A stretch of DNA of 64,000 bases, from contig JAFRLM010000007.1 of assembly GCA_017431225.1 (NCBI GenBank), positions 150,788 through 214,787 of the forward strand, given 5' to 3'. Positions 43,565 to 52,320 of the stretch are shown here, piece by piece. The first letter of the stretch is position 1. Each line of letters opens with the position of its first letter. Under the pieces are notes generated by a model. It searched no databases and had not been told where the DNA came from. It was given only the letters and a program-made list of their open reading frames with translations. Made by a program: the position numbers and the translations under genes. This stretch comes from Erysipelotrichaceae bacterium. GTDB taxonomy: Bacteria > Bacillota_I > Bacilli_A > Erysipelotrichales > Erysipelotrichaceae.

Positions 43565-44381
43565 AGGCTCACTGTATCTCGTTGCCACCCCGATCGGCAA
43601 CCTGGAAGAGATGAGCCCGCGCGCGATCCGCATCCTGAATGAGGTCTCCTGCATCGCCTGTGAGGATACCCGCACCTCCGGGGTGCTGCTGAAGTATTTC
43701 GGCATCGCCACTCCGACCAGGAGCTATCACAACTTCAACGAGGAGGACTCGAGCAGAGTCCTGATCGAGATGCTGGAAGAGGGGAAGGATATCGCCCTGA
43801 TCTCCGATGCCGGCTATCCGCTGATGTCCGACCCGGGTTATACCCTGGTGCAGAAGGCGATCGGGAACGGGATCACGATCATTCCGGTCAGCGGCGCCCA
43901 CGCGGCTGTCAACGCTTTGATCGCCTCTGGTCTGCCGACCGAGCATTATCTTTTCTATGGTTTCCTGCCGTCCAAAAGGGGAGAGGCCGCGAAAGAACTG
44001 CAGAAGCTTGCTGCTTTTCCCTATACGCTCGTCTTCTATGAAGCGCCGCACCGTATCGTCTCGACGCTCAAACTGATGAATGAGATCCTCGGTGATCGCC
44101 GTGCCGTCGTTGCCAGAGAGCTGACGAAGCTGCACGAAGAGTATATCCGCTCCACGCTCAGCGAGCTTGCGGAAAGAGAGAACTACCGCGGCGAAATGGT
44201 CGTTGTCGTTGAGGGAAAGAAGGAAGAGGACGAAGAAGTCCCGGCGGAAGTCCTGCTTCAGGAAATGGAGGAGGCAGCCGCCTCCGGCATGTCGACCAAA
44301 GAAGCGGCGGCCGCTGTGGCCGGACGCTATAACTGTTCCAAGAACAAGCTTTATAACGAATATCTGAAGAATAAACAATGA
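43524..44381 (+). CDS. rsmI: 16S rRNA (cytidine1402-2'-O)-methyltransferase
   Basis: Tetrapyrrole-methylase-fold enzyme that 2'-O-methylates C1402 in the ribosomal P site. Motifs LYLVATPIGNLEEMSPRA, ACEDTRTSG, LISDAGYPLMSDPG and FYEAPHRI are all typical. Length 285. Its start lies 41 bases inside ricT, with an AAGAAGG ribosome site there. Its C-terminal 60 residues form the usual helical extension. It overlaps the exonuclease gene by 4 bases. Confidence 0.95.
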   Translation: MKKKETPSRAAPNKGSLYLVATPIGNLEEMSPRAIRILNEVSCIACEDTRTSGVLLKYFGIATPTRSYHNFNEEDSSRVLIEMLEEGKDIALISDAGYPLMSDPGYTLVQKAIGNGITIIPVSGAHAAVNALIASGLPTEHYLFYGFLPSKRGEAAKELQKLAAFPYTLVFYEAPHRIVSTLKLMNEILGDRRAVVARELTKLHEEYIRSTLSELAERENYRGEMVVVVEGKKEEDEEVPAEVLLQEMEEAAASGMSTKEAAAAVAGRYNCSKNKLYNEYLKNKQ

Positions 44382-45268
44382 ATCTATTTTGGATCTATCA
44401 GGGGAAGGAACTGACGACCCCGCTCCAAGACTATACCGTGATCGATGTGGAAACGACCGGCCTGAAAGCCGATCTTTGTGAAATAACCGAGATCAGCGGT
44501 GTGCGCGTCCGCGGGCAGAAGAACGTCGCCGAGTTCAGCTCGCTGGTGCGCACCCTGCATCCGATCCCGGACAATATCATCAGCCTGACCGGCATCAGCA
44601 ACGAAATGGTCAAGGACGCCCCGGAGCTTGAGGAAGTCCTGCCGGCCTTTTTGGAGTGGCTGGGAGACGATGTGCTCGTCGGGCAGAATATTCCCTTCGA
44701 TATCTCCTTCCTGCTGCATGGCTGCCGTTCGGCCCGGATCGAGCCATTTCATAACGATTACGAGGATACCCTGAGCTTCTCGAGACTGCTGCTCCCGGAG
44801 ATGCCGCATCACCGTCTGGGCAATCTGTGCGATCATTTCGGGATCGTGAATGAACAGGCGCACCGCTCGCTGTCCGACTGCCGGGCGACCTTCGAGGTCT
44901 ATAAAAGGCTGTGCGGCCTGATCGAGGAGAAAAAACTCACGGCACATGATCTCTCTTTCGGGATCCTGCATCTGGAAGATAAAAAAGACGTTTCCGTACG
45001 CCGCGAATATGACCGCAGTCATCCGCTCTACGGCAAGCGGGTCGTCTTTACAGGAAGCTTCAAACGCCAGAAACGGAAGGAGCTTGAAGCGATGGCAAGC
45101 GACTGTGGAGCTGTGGTCGTGCATGAGATCAGCTTTACGACCGATTATCTGTTCTACGGCGAAGGCTCCGAGAACGCCGTACGCTTTAAAAAAGCCGAGC
45201 TCCTGAAAGAACAGGGAGCCCAGCTTCAGATCTTCAATGAGGACGGTTTCTTCGAACTGTTAGCCTAA
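44378..45268 (+). CDS. DEDDh exonuclease with C-terminal BRCT domain
   Basis: Predicted 3'-5' exonuclease, 296 residues. The N-terminal DnaQ-like domain has VIDVETTGL (ExoI, Asp and Glu), NIPFDISFL (ExoII) and HRSLSDC (ExoIII, His and Asp), so all catalytic residues are present. Residues about 215-296 (GKRVVFTGSFKR onward) form a BRCT domain like that of NAD-dependent DNA ligase. Such proteins are found in Firmicutes as repair or proofreading accessories; the substrate is unknown. It is coupled to rsmI (ATGA), and its stop overlaps the convergent ZIP gene by 9 bases. Confidence 0.87.
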   Translation: MNLFWIYQGKELTTPLQDYTVIDVETTGLKADLCEITEISGVRVRGQKNVAEFSSLVRTLHPIPDNIISLTGISNEMVKDAPELEEVLPAFLEWLGDDVLVGQNIPFDISFLLHGCRSARIEPFHNDYEDTLSFSRLLLPEMPHHRLGNLCDHFGIVNEQAHRSLSDCRATFEVYKRLCGLIEEKKLTAHDLSFGILHLEDKKDVSVRREYDRSHPLYGKRVVFTGSFKRQKRKELEAMASDCGAVVVHEISFTTDYLFYGEGSENAVRFKKAELLKEQGAQLQIFNEDGFFELLA

Positions 45269-46048
45269 GGCGACGTCCAGGATCATCATGACCACGAAGC
45301 CGAAGGCCGCGCCGATCGTCGCGATATTGGAGTGGCCGCCTTCCTGGGATTCGGGGATCAGTTCCTCGACAACGACATAGATCATCGCGCCGGCCGCGAA
45401 GGCAAGCAGATAGGGAAGAACTTTCAGCACCTGGTTGGTCAGAAGGATCGTGATGAGAGCCGCGACTGGTTCGACCGCGCCTGAGAGCGCGCCGTAAAAG
45501 AAAGACTTGGATTTGGAGAGACCCTCCGCCTCCAGCGGCATCGAGATGATCGCGCCTTCCGGAAAGTTCTGGATGGCGATGCCTAAGGACAGAGCCGTTG
45601 CCGCGGCCAGGGAGATCCCGGAGTTGGCGGCGAGCGCGCCGGCATAGGTAACGCCGACGGCCATGCCTTCCGGAATATTATGCAGAGTGACCGCAAGGAC
45701 CATCATCGTGGTCTTTTTTAATTTGGAGGCAGGACCTTCCGGGGTATCGCTTTTCAGGAAGTGGATATGGGGAATGCACTCGTCAAGCAGAAGCAGAAAG
45801 AAGATGCCCAGCAGAAAACCGACAGAAGGGGCGACCCAGGCGACCTTGCCCTGGGCAGCGCTCATGTCAAGAGCCGGGATCAGCAGCGACCAGACCGAGG
45901 CCGCGATCATGACACCGGAGGCAAAACCGTTGAGCAGTTTTTCAAGACGGACATTGAGTCCGCGCATAAAGAAGACCACGCCCGCGCCCAGCGTCGTCCC
46001 GGCAAAGGGGATCAGCAGGCCGGCGGCCGTATTCATGAATGTGATCAT
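45260..46048 (-). CDS. ZIP-family metal transporter
   Basis: Divalent metal (zinc, iron or manganese) importer of 262 residues with about eight membrane helices. The paired metal-site helices contain HNIPEGMAVG and QNFPEGAIISMPL, the second retaining the Glu but with Gln-Asn in place of His-Asn, as in ZupT/GufA-like members. The start at 46048 lies seven bases after a TAGAAT and has no Shine-Dalgarno; an alternative ATG at 46036 also lacks one. It is convergent with and overlaps the exonuclease gene. Confidence 0.9.
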   Translation of the reverse strand: MITFMNTAAGLLIPFAGTTLGAGVVFFMRGLNVRLEKLLNGFASGVMIAASVWSLLIPALDMSAAQGKVAWVAPSVGFLLGIFFLLLLDECIPHIHFLKSDTPEGPASKLKKTTMMVLAVTLHNIPEGMAVGVTYAGALAANSGISLAAATALSLGIAIQNFPEGAIISMPLEAEGLSKSKSFFYGALSGAVEPVAALITILLTNQVLKVLPYLLAFAAGAMIYVVVEELIPESQEGGHSNIATIGAAFGFVVMMILDVALG

Positions 46049-46055
46049 GGTTGTA

Positions 46056-46061
46056 ATTCTA
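46056..46061 (-). promoter_or_regulatory. extended -10 seven bases from the ZIP transporter start codon
   Basis: On the minus strand TGCTAGAAT (extended -10) is followed by TACAACC and the ATG at 46048. No Shine-Dalgarno can fit, so the mRNA is predicted to be leaderless. Confidence 0.62.
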
Positions 46062-46098
46062 GCACGATTCTTTTTCAGGGCCGGAAAGACTATCCAAT

Positions 46099-46124
46099 AA
46101 AAAAACCAGCCGGAGCTGGTTTTT
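46099..46124 (-). terminator. terminator of rpsD
   Basis: Stem AAAAACCAGC / GCTGGTTTTT with a TCCG loop and an extended T run on the minus strand, eight bases after the rpsD stop. Confidence 0.9.
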
Positions 46125-46132
46125 CATGTTCG

Positions 46133-46738
46133 TTATCTGTTGTAGTATTCGACAACGAGCAGTTCGTTGAAGTCTGTGTTGAGTTCGTTTCTTTCCGGGA
46201 GACGGACGTATTTGCCCTTCTTGTTCTCCTTGTCAACTTCAACAAATCCCTTTGTTGCAACGGCTGCTTCCAGAGCTTCGTTGATCACGGACATGTTTCT
46301 GGAACGTTCCTTGATCTCGATAACGGAACCCGGCTTGATCTGTGCAGACGGGATATCGACCTTGTGGCCGTTTACCAGGACATGGCCATGGTTGACCAGC
46401 TGTCTGGCAGCTCTTCTTGTTGTAGCGAAGCCCATGCGGTATACCAGGTTGTCGATTCTGGATTCCAGCATCTGAAGTAAGATGGTGCCGGTAACGCCTT
46501 CGGACTTGGAAGCCTTAACGTATGTGTTGTAGAACTGCTTTTCGCTCAGACCGTAAGTATTGCGGATCTTCTGCTTTTCAGCCTTCTGAAGACCGTAGTT
46601 GCTCTGCTTGATTCTCTTGGTCGGACTGCCGTGCTGTCCGGGGATGTACGCTCTCTTCTGGAGCTCTTTGCCGGTTTCAAGGACTGAGAAGCCTAAACGT
46701 CTGGACAGTCTCCATACCGGACCGGTGTATCTTGCCAT
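46133..46738 (-). CDS. rpsD: 30S ribosomal protein S4
   Basis: Primary 16S-binding protein and in Firmicutes an autoregulator of its own mRNA. 201 residues, with the N-terminal MARYTGPVWRLSRRLG, an S4 RNA-binding domain (LESRIDNLVYRMGFA) and the C-terminal VEYYNR-type ending. It is a stand-alone gene, as in Bacillus, with its own promoter, a leader of about 150 nt and a terminator. The N-terminal zinc cysteines of some S4 proteins are absent (C-minus type). Confidence 0.97.
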   Translation of the reverse strand: MARYTGPVWRLSRRLGFSVLETGKELQKRAYIPGQHGSPTKRIKQSNYGLQKAEKQKIRNTYGLSEKQFYNTYVKASKSEGVTGTILLQMLESRIDNLVYRMGFATTRRAARQLVNHGHVLVNGHKVDIPSAQIKPGSVIEIKERSRNMSVINEALEAAVATKGFVEVDKENKKGKYVRLPERNELNTDFNELLVVEYYNR

Positions 46739-46892
46739 ACTTTTTCCTCCTTTTGTTGAATGGCGCTCAACAACAGGTGTAAATCATTTCCGGGGGTGTT
46801 CCTATTGGAATTTTCATCCTAGTAGCAGGACTACTCTTCTCCTGAAAGCGGTAGTAACGCCTGGCCGAAAACTTTACATGCTGCTATATTGC
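46739..46892 (-). promoter_or_regulatory. long structured 5' leader of rpsD, candidate S4 autoregulatory RNA
   Basis: About 150 nt separate the predicted transcription start from the rpsD start codon. The segment contains several inverted repeats, for example AGTAG / CTACT (46821-46835), and ends in a strong AAAGGAGG ribosome site. Stand-alone rpsD genes of Bacillus carry an S4-binding leader of similar size and position. The structure is not proven to match it. Confidence 0.55.
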
Positions 46893-46898
46893 TCAAAT

Positions 46899-46928
46899 AC
46901 TATAACAAATTCACGGATGTAAAGTCAA
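46899..46928 (-). promoter_or_regulatory. rpsD promoter
   Basis: TTGACT and TATAGT separated by 18 bp on the minus strand, close to the sigma-A consensus. Confidence 0.75.
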
Positions 46929-47004
46929 ATAAATCACGTAAAATAAAGCGTTTTGCGGTAGAATTATAGTATATATACGCATCTATATATACACTTGTGA
47001 AAAA

Positions 47005-47033
47005 TTGAAAACACTTTTATGACAGTGTAAAAT
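47005..47033 (+). promoter_or_regulatory. ezrA promoter
   Basis: TTGAAA and TAAAAT with a 17-bp spacer, followed by a Shine-Dalgarno (AGGAGGG) and the ATG at 47059. With the rpsD promoter and leader it fills the 320-bp divergent region 46739-47058. Confidence 0.8.
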
Positions 47034-47058
47034 AAAAGGAAGGTACAGGAGGGTTTCC

Positions 47059-48774
47059 ATGGACGAGAGAACACGTTATATCCTGATCGCTGCTCTGGTA
47101 ATCGTTGCGATAGTCGTTATCTGGCTGCTGATCCGCAATTCCCATAAAACAAGCATTCGTAAAGAACTGGACGACATCAACGTCCGCTTTAATAGAATAC
47201 AGACCGTTCCGCTGGCTTTTAAGCTGAACAAGGCAAAGGCGATCGCCAAGATCGACGCCGAGACTTCTTCGACCGTTGAGGAATATTATCAGAAATACGA
47301 GACCGCGCAGAAAAACCTTGACCAGCTGCAGGAGCTGATCAACGGGATCGAGGACTCCCTGGCCGGCCGCAAATTCAGCGACGCCCAGAAGGCGATCAAG
47401 ATCGTCAATGAGAACCTCAAGGATTCCGAGGAAGAGGTCAACGAGATCGACCGTTTCCTGGATCGTTTCGTCGAGCAGGAAAACAAGCAGCGTGAATACG
47501 CCAATGGTCTGAAGGAGCAGTTCCGCAATCTGAAACTGCGTATCCACGACCGTGAAAACGAACTGAACTATTCTCTGGAAGGCATCAACGAACGTCTGGC
47601 AAAATGCGAAACCCTGTTCTCGTCCGCAGAAGACTGGATGTACGGAAACGAATATGCCGCTGCCCAGGAGAATCTGGAAACCATCGAAAAATCCATCATT
47701 GATATCAACGAAAGCATCAACGAGATCCCGGAACTGGTCCAGGAGGCCAGAGGTGTGATCCCGGTCATGGACGACGAGCTCCGCCGTCAGTATGCGCTCT
47801 CCACACAGCGCGGCATCTATCTCTCCCATCTGAATCTGGATGAGGAATTGAACAAGAATGACGAGATCCTGAAGAAGGATCTGCGCGTACTGCTGAAAGG
47901 CGAGGTCACCGGTGTTCGCGAGGATCTTGCGGCGATCAAGCAGTCCCTGAGCGATGCCTTAGGCAAAGTCAAGACAGAAAACGACGCTTATCGCGATCTG
48001 CGCAAGGCTTCCGAAACGATCCGCGATGAAGTCGCTTCTTTCAATAAGATCGTCAATTATCTCGAAGTCGTCTACGACAAGGAGAAAGAGCGTTACAACC
48101 TGAACGAGCTCGAAGATGTCCTGCGTGTTCAGAAGGAAAACGCGAACCGCTACCAGAAACGCTACGAGGATCTCGAAAAGAAGATCACCGACAACAACGA
48201 AGCAGCCAGCGGCATCCTCGCCGACGCGGCGCTGATGTTTGAAGCTCTCCGCAAGGATAAGGATTACCTCAAGGAGATCAAGGGCAAGATCGATAAGACT
48301 TCCAACGGCGAAGCCAGAGCGATCTCCCAGGTCATGAAACTGCAGGTCGTCCTGAACGAAGTTGAAGTCAAGATCGCGCAGTACCGTCTGCCGGCGATCT
48401 CTGACGCCTATAAAGCCGATCTTGAAAAAGGTCACGAATACGTTACTGAGATCAAGGGCATCCTGGCAGAGATCCCGTTAAGGATCGACTATCTGAATTC
48501 TGTCCTGGATGAGGCGATCGACTTTATCTACAAGCTGTACAACAATGTCAATAATGTGATCGGCATGGCTGTCATGGTCGAAAACGCGATCGTCTTTGGC
48601 AATAAATACCGTTCCACACATCCGGAGATCGACCGTGAGCTCTCCAGAGCGGAATTCTCCTACCTGAACGGAGAATACACGCAGGCTCTGATGACGGCAC
48701 TTTCCTGCATGGAAACGCTGTTCCCGAACTCGATCGATGACAAGATCCTGGAGAACGCAAAAAGTGCTGCCTAA
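47059..48774 (+). CDS. ezrA: septation ring formation regulator EzrA
   Basis: Membrane-tethered inhibitor and organiser of FtsZ rings. One N-terminal transmembrane helix (about residues 7-26) with the short N-terminus outside, then more than 500 residues of spectrin-like helical repeats in the cytoplasm. Total 571, normal for EzrA. Its position divergent from rpsD and upstream of a NifS-like gene and thiI is the same as in Bacillus. It has a near-consensus promoter. Confidence 0.93.
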   Translation: MDERTRYILIAALVIVAIVVIWLLIRNSHKTSIRKELDDINVRFNRIQTVPLAFKLNKAKAIAKIDAETSSTVEEYYQKYETAQKNLDQLQELINGIEDSLAGRKFSDAQKAIKIVNENLKDSEEEVNEIDRFLDRFVEQENKQREYANGLKEQFRNLKLRIHDRENELNYSLEGINERLAKCETLFSSAEDWMYGNEYAAAQENLETIEKSIIDINESINEIPELVQEARGVIPVMDDELRRQYALSTQRGIYLSHLNLDEELNKNDEILKKDLRVLLKGEVTGVREDLAAIKQSLSDALGKVKTENDAYRDLRKASETIRDEVASFNKIVNYLEVVYDKEKERYNLNELEDVLRVQKENANRYQKRYEDLEKKITDNNEAASGILADAALMFEALRKDKDYLKEIKGKIDKTSNGEARAISQVMKLQVVLNEVEVKIAQYRLPAISDAYKADLEKGHEYVTEIKGILAEIPLRIDYLNSVLDEAIDFIYKLYNNVNNVIGMAVMVENAIVFGNKYRSTHPEIDRELSRAEFSYLNGEYTQALMTALSCMETLFPNSIDDKILENAKSAA

Positions 48775-49876
48775 GATCTATCTCGACCATGTCTCCACGA
48801 CCAGACCGGATCCGGAAGTCCTGGAGACCTATTTCCATCTGCTCAGAACACAATACTCCAACAGTGATGCCTTATATGATGACGGCGTCACTCTTTATCG
48901 TTTACAGGAACAGTCGCGGGCAAGGATCGCGGAACTGCTGGGCGTTAAGGCGGAGGAGATCCTCTTTACCTCCGGCGCGTCAGAAGCGAATAATATGGCT
49001 TTAAAAGGCGTTGCCTGGAAGAAACGCAGCGGACATATCATCAGCTCCTACTATGAGCATTCGTCCGTTTATGAGGCCCTAAAACAGCTGCAGTCGCATG
49101 GTTTCGAAGTGACACTGCTCAAACCCGGCGCGGACGGCCGGATCGATCCGCAGAAAGTCGCCGAAGCTCTGCGCGAGGATACGATCCTCGTTTCGATCAT
49201 GCAGGTCAATAACGAGCTTGGCAGCATCAATGACATCAGCGCCATCAAGAAGATCGTCAAGAAACAGAGCCACGCCTATTTCCACTGCGATATCACGCAG
49301 GCCCTGGGCAAGACGGATGTCGATCTCGAGGATATCGATCTTGCTTCCTTCTCGGCTCACAAGATCCACGGTCTGAAGGGGAGCGGTGTCCTGGTCAGGA
49401 AACGTCACGTCGAAATGGAGGCGCTGATCTCCGGCGGCCAGCAGGAATTCTCGCTGCGCGGCGGCACTTCCAACGCGCCGGTGAATATCGTTCTGGCGAA
49501 GACACTGCGCAAGGCGCTGGAAAAACAGCCCGCAGCCGCGAAACGCATCAGTACTTTGCATGCATACCTTATGGAGAGACTGAAATCACTCGACGGCGTG
49601 CGGATCAACAGCCCCGCCGACGGGCTTGCGAATCTCGTCAACATTTCGACGCCGGTCAAAAGCGAGGTCATGCTGAACTGTCTGAATCTGAAAGGGATCA
49701 TGGTCTCCTCGAAATCGACCTGCGGATCCCGTAAAAGTGAAGTATCCCGTTCCCTGGAGGCTTTAGGGATCGATGATGAATATGCCCTGCGTATCTCGCT
49801 CGACGCGGAGAATACCGAAGCCGAGCTGGATCAGCTGATCGGGGCGCTTAAGGAGAGTATCGAAAAATATGGATGA
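48764..49876 (+). CDS. cysteine desulfurase (NifZ/IscS-type, ThiI partner)
   Basis: PLP enzyme that takes sulfur from cysteine as a persulfide; in this context the donor for ThiI and s4U in tRNA. With the GTG start at 48764 it has 370 residues and begins LPKIYLDHVSTT. The PLP lysine is about Lys200 in SAHKIHGLKGSG, and the catalytic loop cysteine about Cys320 in SKSTCGSRKSEVS. GGAG lies ten bases before the GTG, in the end of ezrA. The upstream ATG at 48737 lies deep in ezrA and adds unrelated residues. It overlaps thiI by 8 bases. Confidence 0.9.
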   Translation: MLPKIYLDHVSTTRPDPEVLETYFHLLRTQYSNSDALYDDGVTLYRLQEQSRARIAELLGVKAEEILFTSGASEANNMALKGVAWKKRSGHIISSYYEHSSVYEALKQLQSHGFEVTLLKPGADGRIDPQKVAEALREDTILVSIMQVNNELGSINDISAIKKIVKKQSHAYFHCDITQALGKTDVDLEDIDLASFSAHKIHGLKGSGVLVRKRHVEMEALISGGQQEFSLRGGTSNAPVNIVLAKTLRKALEKQPAAAKRISTLHAYLMERLKSLDGVRINSPADGLANLVNISTPVKSEVMLNCLNLKGIMVSSKSTCGSRKSEVSRSLEALGIDDEYALRISLDAENTEAELDQLIGALKESIEKYG

Positions 49877-51065
49877 AATGATCTATGAATACATCGTCGT
49901 GCGCTACGGCGAACTGACGACTAAAGGCAAGAACCGAAAAGATTTCATCAACTGTCTGGTCCAGAATATCCGCCGGACTTTAAAAGAGTTCCCGGCTTTA
50001 AAATACGACAAGGTCTACGACGGTCTTTTCATCCACCTGAACGGCGAGAATTACGAAGCCGTCAAGGAAAAACTGAAATATGTCTTCGGCTACGCTTATT
50101 TCAGCGGCGCGATCCGCTGCGGCAATACCGTCGAACAGATGCAGGAGACCGCTCTGCGTATCGCCCAGGCGCACGATTACAAGACCTTTAAGATCAAGGC
50201 GCACCGCAACGATAAATCCTTCCCGATGCGTAGCGATGATATCAACCGCGCGATCGCCGGCCATATCCTGCGCAATACCGAGATGAAGGTCGATGTCCAT
50301 AACCCGGAACTGATGATCTATGTCGTCGTCAAGAAGGATGCCACCTACATCATGGATGAGAAGGTGCAGGGACCCAAGGGCTACCCGGTCGGCATCAACC
50401 ACAAGGCGCTTTTGATGATCTCCGGAGGCATCGATTCCCCGGTCGCCGGTTACCTGACGATGAAACGGGGAATGCGTCTGGAATGTCTGCATTTCGCGTC
50501 CATGCCCTATACATCCAAACAGGCCCTGGACAAAGTCCTGTCCCTGGTCCGTCAGCTTTCCGCTTATCAGGGTGAGATCCGCGTGCACGTGATCCCCTTT
50601 ACCGATCTGCAGCTGGCGATCTACCGTCACGCGAATGAATCCTATGCGATCACGCTTCTGCGCCGCATGATGTACCGTATCGCCGATAAGATCGCGAAAG
50701 CCGAAAAGATCACGATGATCGTGAACGGCGAGAGCGTCGGCCAGGTCGCTTCCCAGACACCGGAATCCATGAGCGTGATCTCCAGTGTCAGTGATACGAT
50801 GATCCTGCGCCCGCTCTGCATGGCGGATAAGCTGGAGATCATCGAACAGGCAATGAAGATCGGGACCTATGAGACGTCGATCCTGCCGTACGAAGACTGC
50901 TGCACGATCTTTGCCCCGAAAAACCCGACAACGCGTCCGAAAGAGGACCGCTGCCGTTATTACGAAAGTAAATTCGACTATGAAGCGATGATCGACGAAT
51001 GTATCGCCAAGAAGGAGATCGTCATCATCCGCAATGGAGAAGATACAGATACAGAACTGTTCTAG
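49869..51065 (+). CDS. thiI: tRNA 4-thiouridine synthase ThiI
   Basis: Adenylates U8 of tRNA and inserts sulfur, 398 residues. Ferredoxin-like plus THUMP domains to about residue 170, then the PP-loop ATPase with SGGIDSPVAG at 185-194 and the conserved EDCCTIFAPKNPTTRP near the C-terminus. There is no rhodanese domain, so it is the short form that works with a dedicated cysteine desulfurase, encoded just upstream with an 8-base overlap. ATG 49878 is a less likely start. Confidence 0.95.
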   Translation: MDEMIYEYIVVRYGELTTKGKNRKDFINCLVQNIRRTLKEFPALKYDKVYDGLFIHLNGENYEAVKEKLKYVFGYAYFSGAIRCGNTVEQMQETALRIAQAHDYKTFKIKAHRNDKSFPMRSDDINRAIAGHILRNTEMKVDVHNPELMIYVVVKKDATYIMDEKVQGPKGYPVGINHKALLMISGGIDSPVAGYLTMKRGMRLECLHFASMPYTSKQALDKVLSLVRQLSAYQGEIRVHVIPFTDLQLAIYRHANESYAITLLRRMMYRIADKIAKAEKITMIVNGESVGQVASQTPESMSVISSVSDTMILRPLCMADKLEIIEQAMKIGTYETSILPYEDCCTIFAPKNPTTRPKEDRCRYYESKFDYEAMIDECIAKKEIVIIRNGEDTDTELF

Positions 51066-51076
51066 GAGGAATGAGA

Positions 51077-52312
51077 ATGAATTACAAAATCAGACGCGAA
51101 AAGATCATGGAACAAACAGAGGATTATTCCTTCCTGTATGTTTTTTCCGGGAAAGCACCGATGTGCTCCGCAGACGAAAGCTATCCCTTTGTCGTAAACC
51201 GGAACTTCTTCTATCTGACCGGTATCGACCGTGAGAACATGGCGCTGGTCATGGCGAAAAAGGACGGGAAGATCACTTCCACGCTCTTCATCGAGCCGTA
51301 TGACGAAGTGATGGCCAGATGGGTCGGCGGCCGCATGCGTGCCGAGGAAGCCAAGGAGATCTCCGGTGTTGACGATGTCCGTGACATCTATGAACTCGAT
51401 GATTATTTTGCCGGACTTTACGAAAGAAACTACCGTTCCAAGGAACCGACTTTATACTTCGATCTCTGGCGTCAGCAGTTCGATCAGCGTGAGACTGACG
51501 GCATCACCTATGCCAATAAGATGCGTGAACATTATCCGCAGATCGCGATCAAGGACGCTTTCAAGCTTCTGACCGGAAGCCGTCTTGTCAAGGACAAGGA
51601 TGAGGTCACCGCTGTCCGCAAGGCGATCGAGATCACCCGCAGAGGGATCGAGGCAATGATGCGTCATATCGCTCCCGGACAGAACGAGATGCTGATGGAA
51701 GGCGCCTTCCTGTTCTCGCTGATGAGCAACGGCTGCAAGGAGACCGCTTTCCAGACGATCGCCGCCGCCGGGGAAAGAGCAACGACTCTGCATTACTCCG
51801 ACAACAACCAGGTGATCGGTGATAACGAACTGTTCTTAACTGATCTCGGCGCGACCTATGGTCATTACTGTGCCGATATCACCCGTACCTATCCGGCAAA
51901 CGGTCATTTCACCGAACGCCAGAAGGAACTCTACCAGATCGTTCTCAATGTCCAGAAGATGGTCAAGGAAGCTGCCCGTCCGGGTGTCAGCATCCGTGAT
52001 CTGCAGCAGCTGGTCATCGATTACTATAAGGAAGAACTGCCCAAGCACGGTCTGAACAAACCGGTCAACGAATACTATTTCCATGGCATCGGTCATCATC
52101 TGGGACTGGATACACATGATGTTGACGGCGGTCTGGGCACTGTTTTACAGGCAGGCAATATCATTACCGACGAACCCGGACTCTATGTCCGTGACGAAGG
52201 CATCGGTATCCGTATCGAGGACGACCTCCTGATCACGGAAGACGGAGCGGAATGGCTCTCCAAGGATATCATCAAGGAGATCGATGATATCGAAGCATTC
52301 ATGAACCGCTGA
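51077..52312 (+). CDS. M24-family Xaa-Pro aminopeptidase
   Basis: Cytoplasmic metallopeptidase that removes N-terminal residues preceding proline. 411 residues: an N-terminal creatinase-like domain to about 165 and the pita-bread catalytic domain. The five metal ligands are readable as Asp and Asp in LTDLGATYGHYCADITRT, His in GIGHHLGLDTHD, Glu in DEPGLYV and Glu in GIRIEDDLL. I use the ATG at 51077, seven bases after AGGAGG; the ATG at 51071 is too close to it. It follows thiI closely and is probably in the same transcript. Confidence 0.92.
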   Translation: MNYKIRREKIMEQTEDYSFLYVFSGKAPMCSADESYPFVVNRNFFYLTGIDRENMALVMAKKDGKITSTLFIEPYDEVMARWVGGRMRAEEAKEISGVDDVRDIYELDDYFAGLYERNYRSKEPTLYFDLWRQQFDQRETDGITYANKMREHYPQIAIKDAFKLLTGSRLVKDKDEVTAVRKAIEITRRGIEAMMRHIAPGQNEMLMEGAFLFSLMSNGCKETAFQTIAAAGERATTLHYSDNNQVIGDNELFLTDLGATYGHYCADITRTYPANGHFTERQKELYQIVLNVQKMVKEAARPGVSIRDLQQLVIDYYKEELPKHGLNKPVNEYYFHGIGHHLGLDTHDVDGGLGTVLQAGNIITDEPGLYVRDEGIGIRIEDDLLITEDGAEWLSKDIIKEIDDIEAFMNR

Positions 52313-52320
52313 GGCCTTTT

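Noticed and set aside
46739..46922. T-box or other known riboswitch upstream of rpsD, and a plus-strand frame across the leader
   Set aside because: The T-box core sequence is absent, and the downstream gene is a ribosomal protein. The plus-strand frame has no ribosome site and overlaps the leader on the wrong strand.
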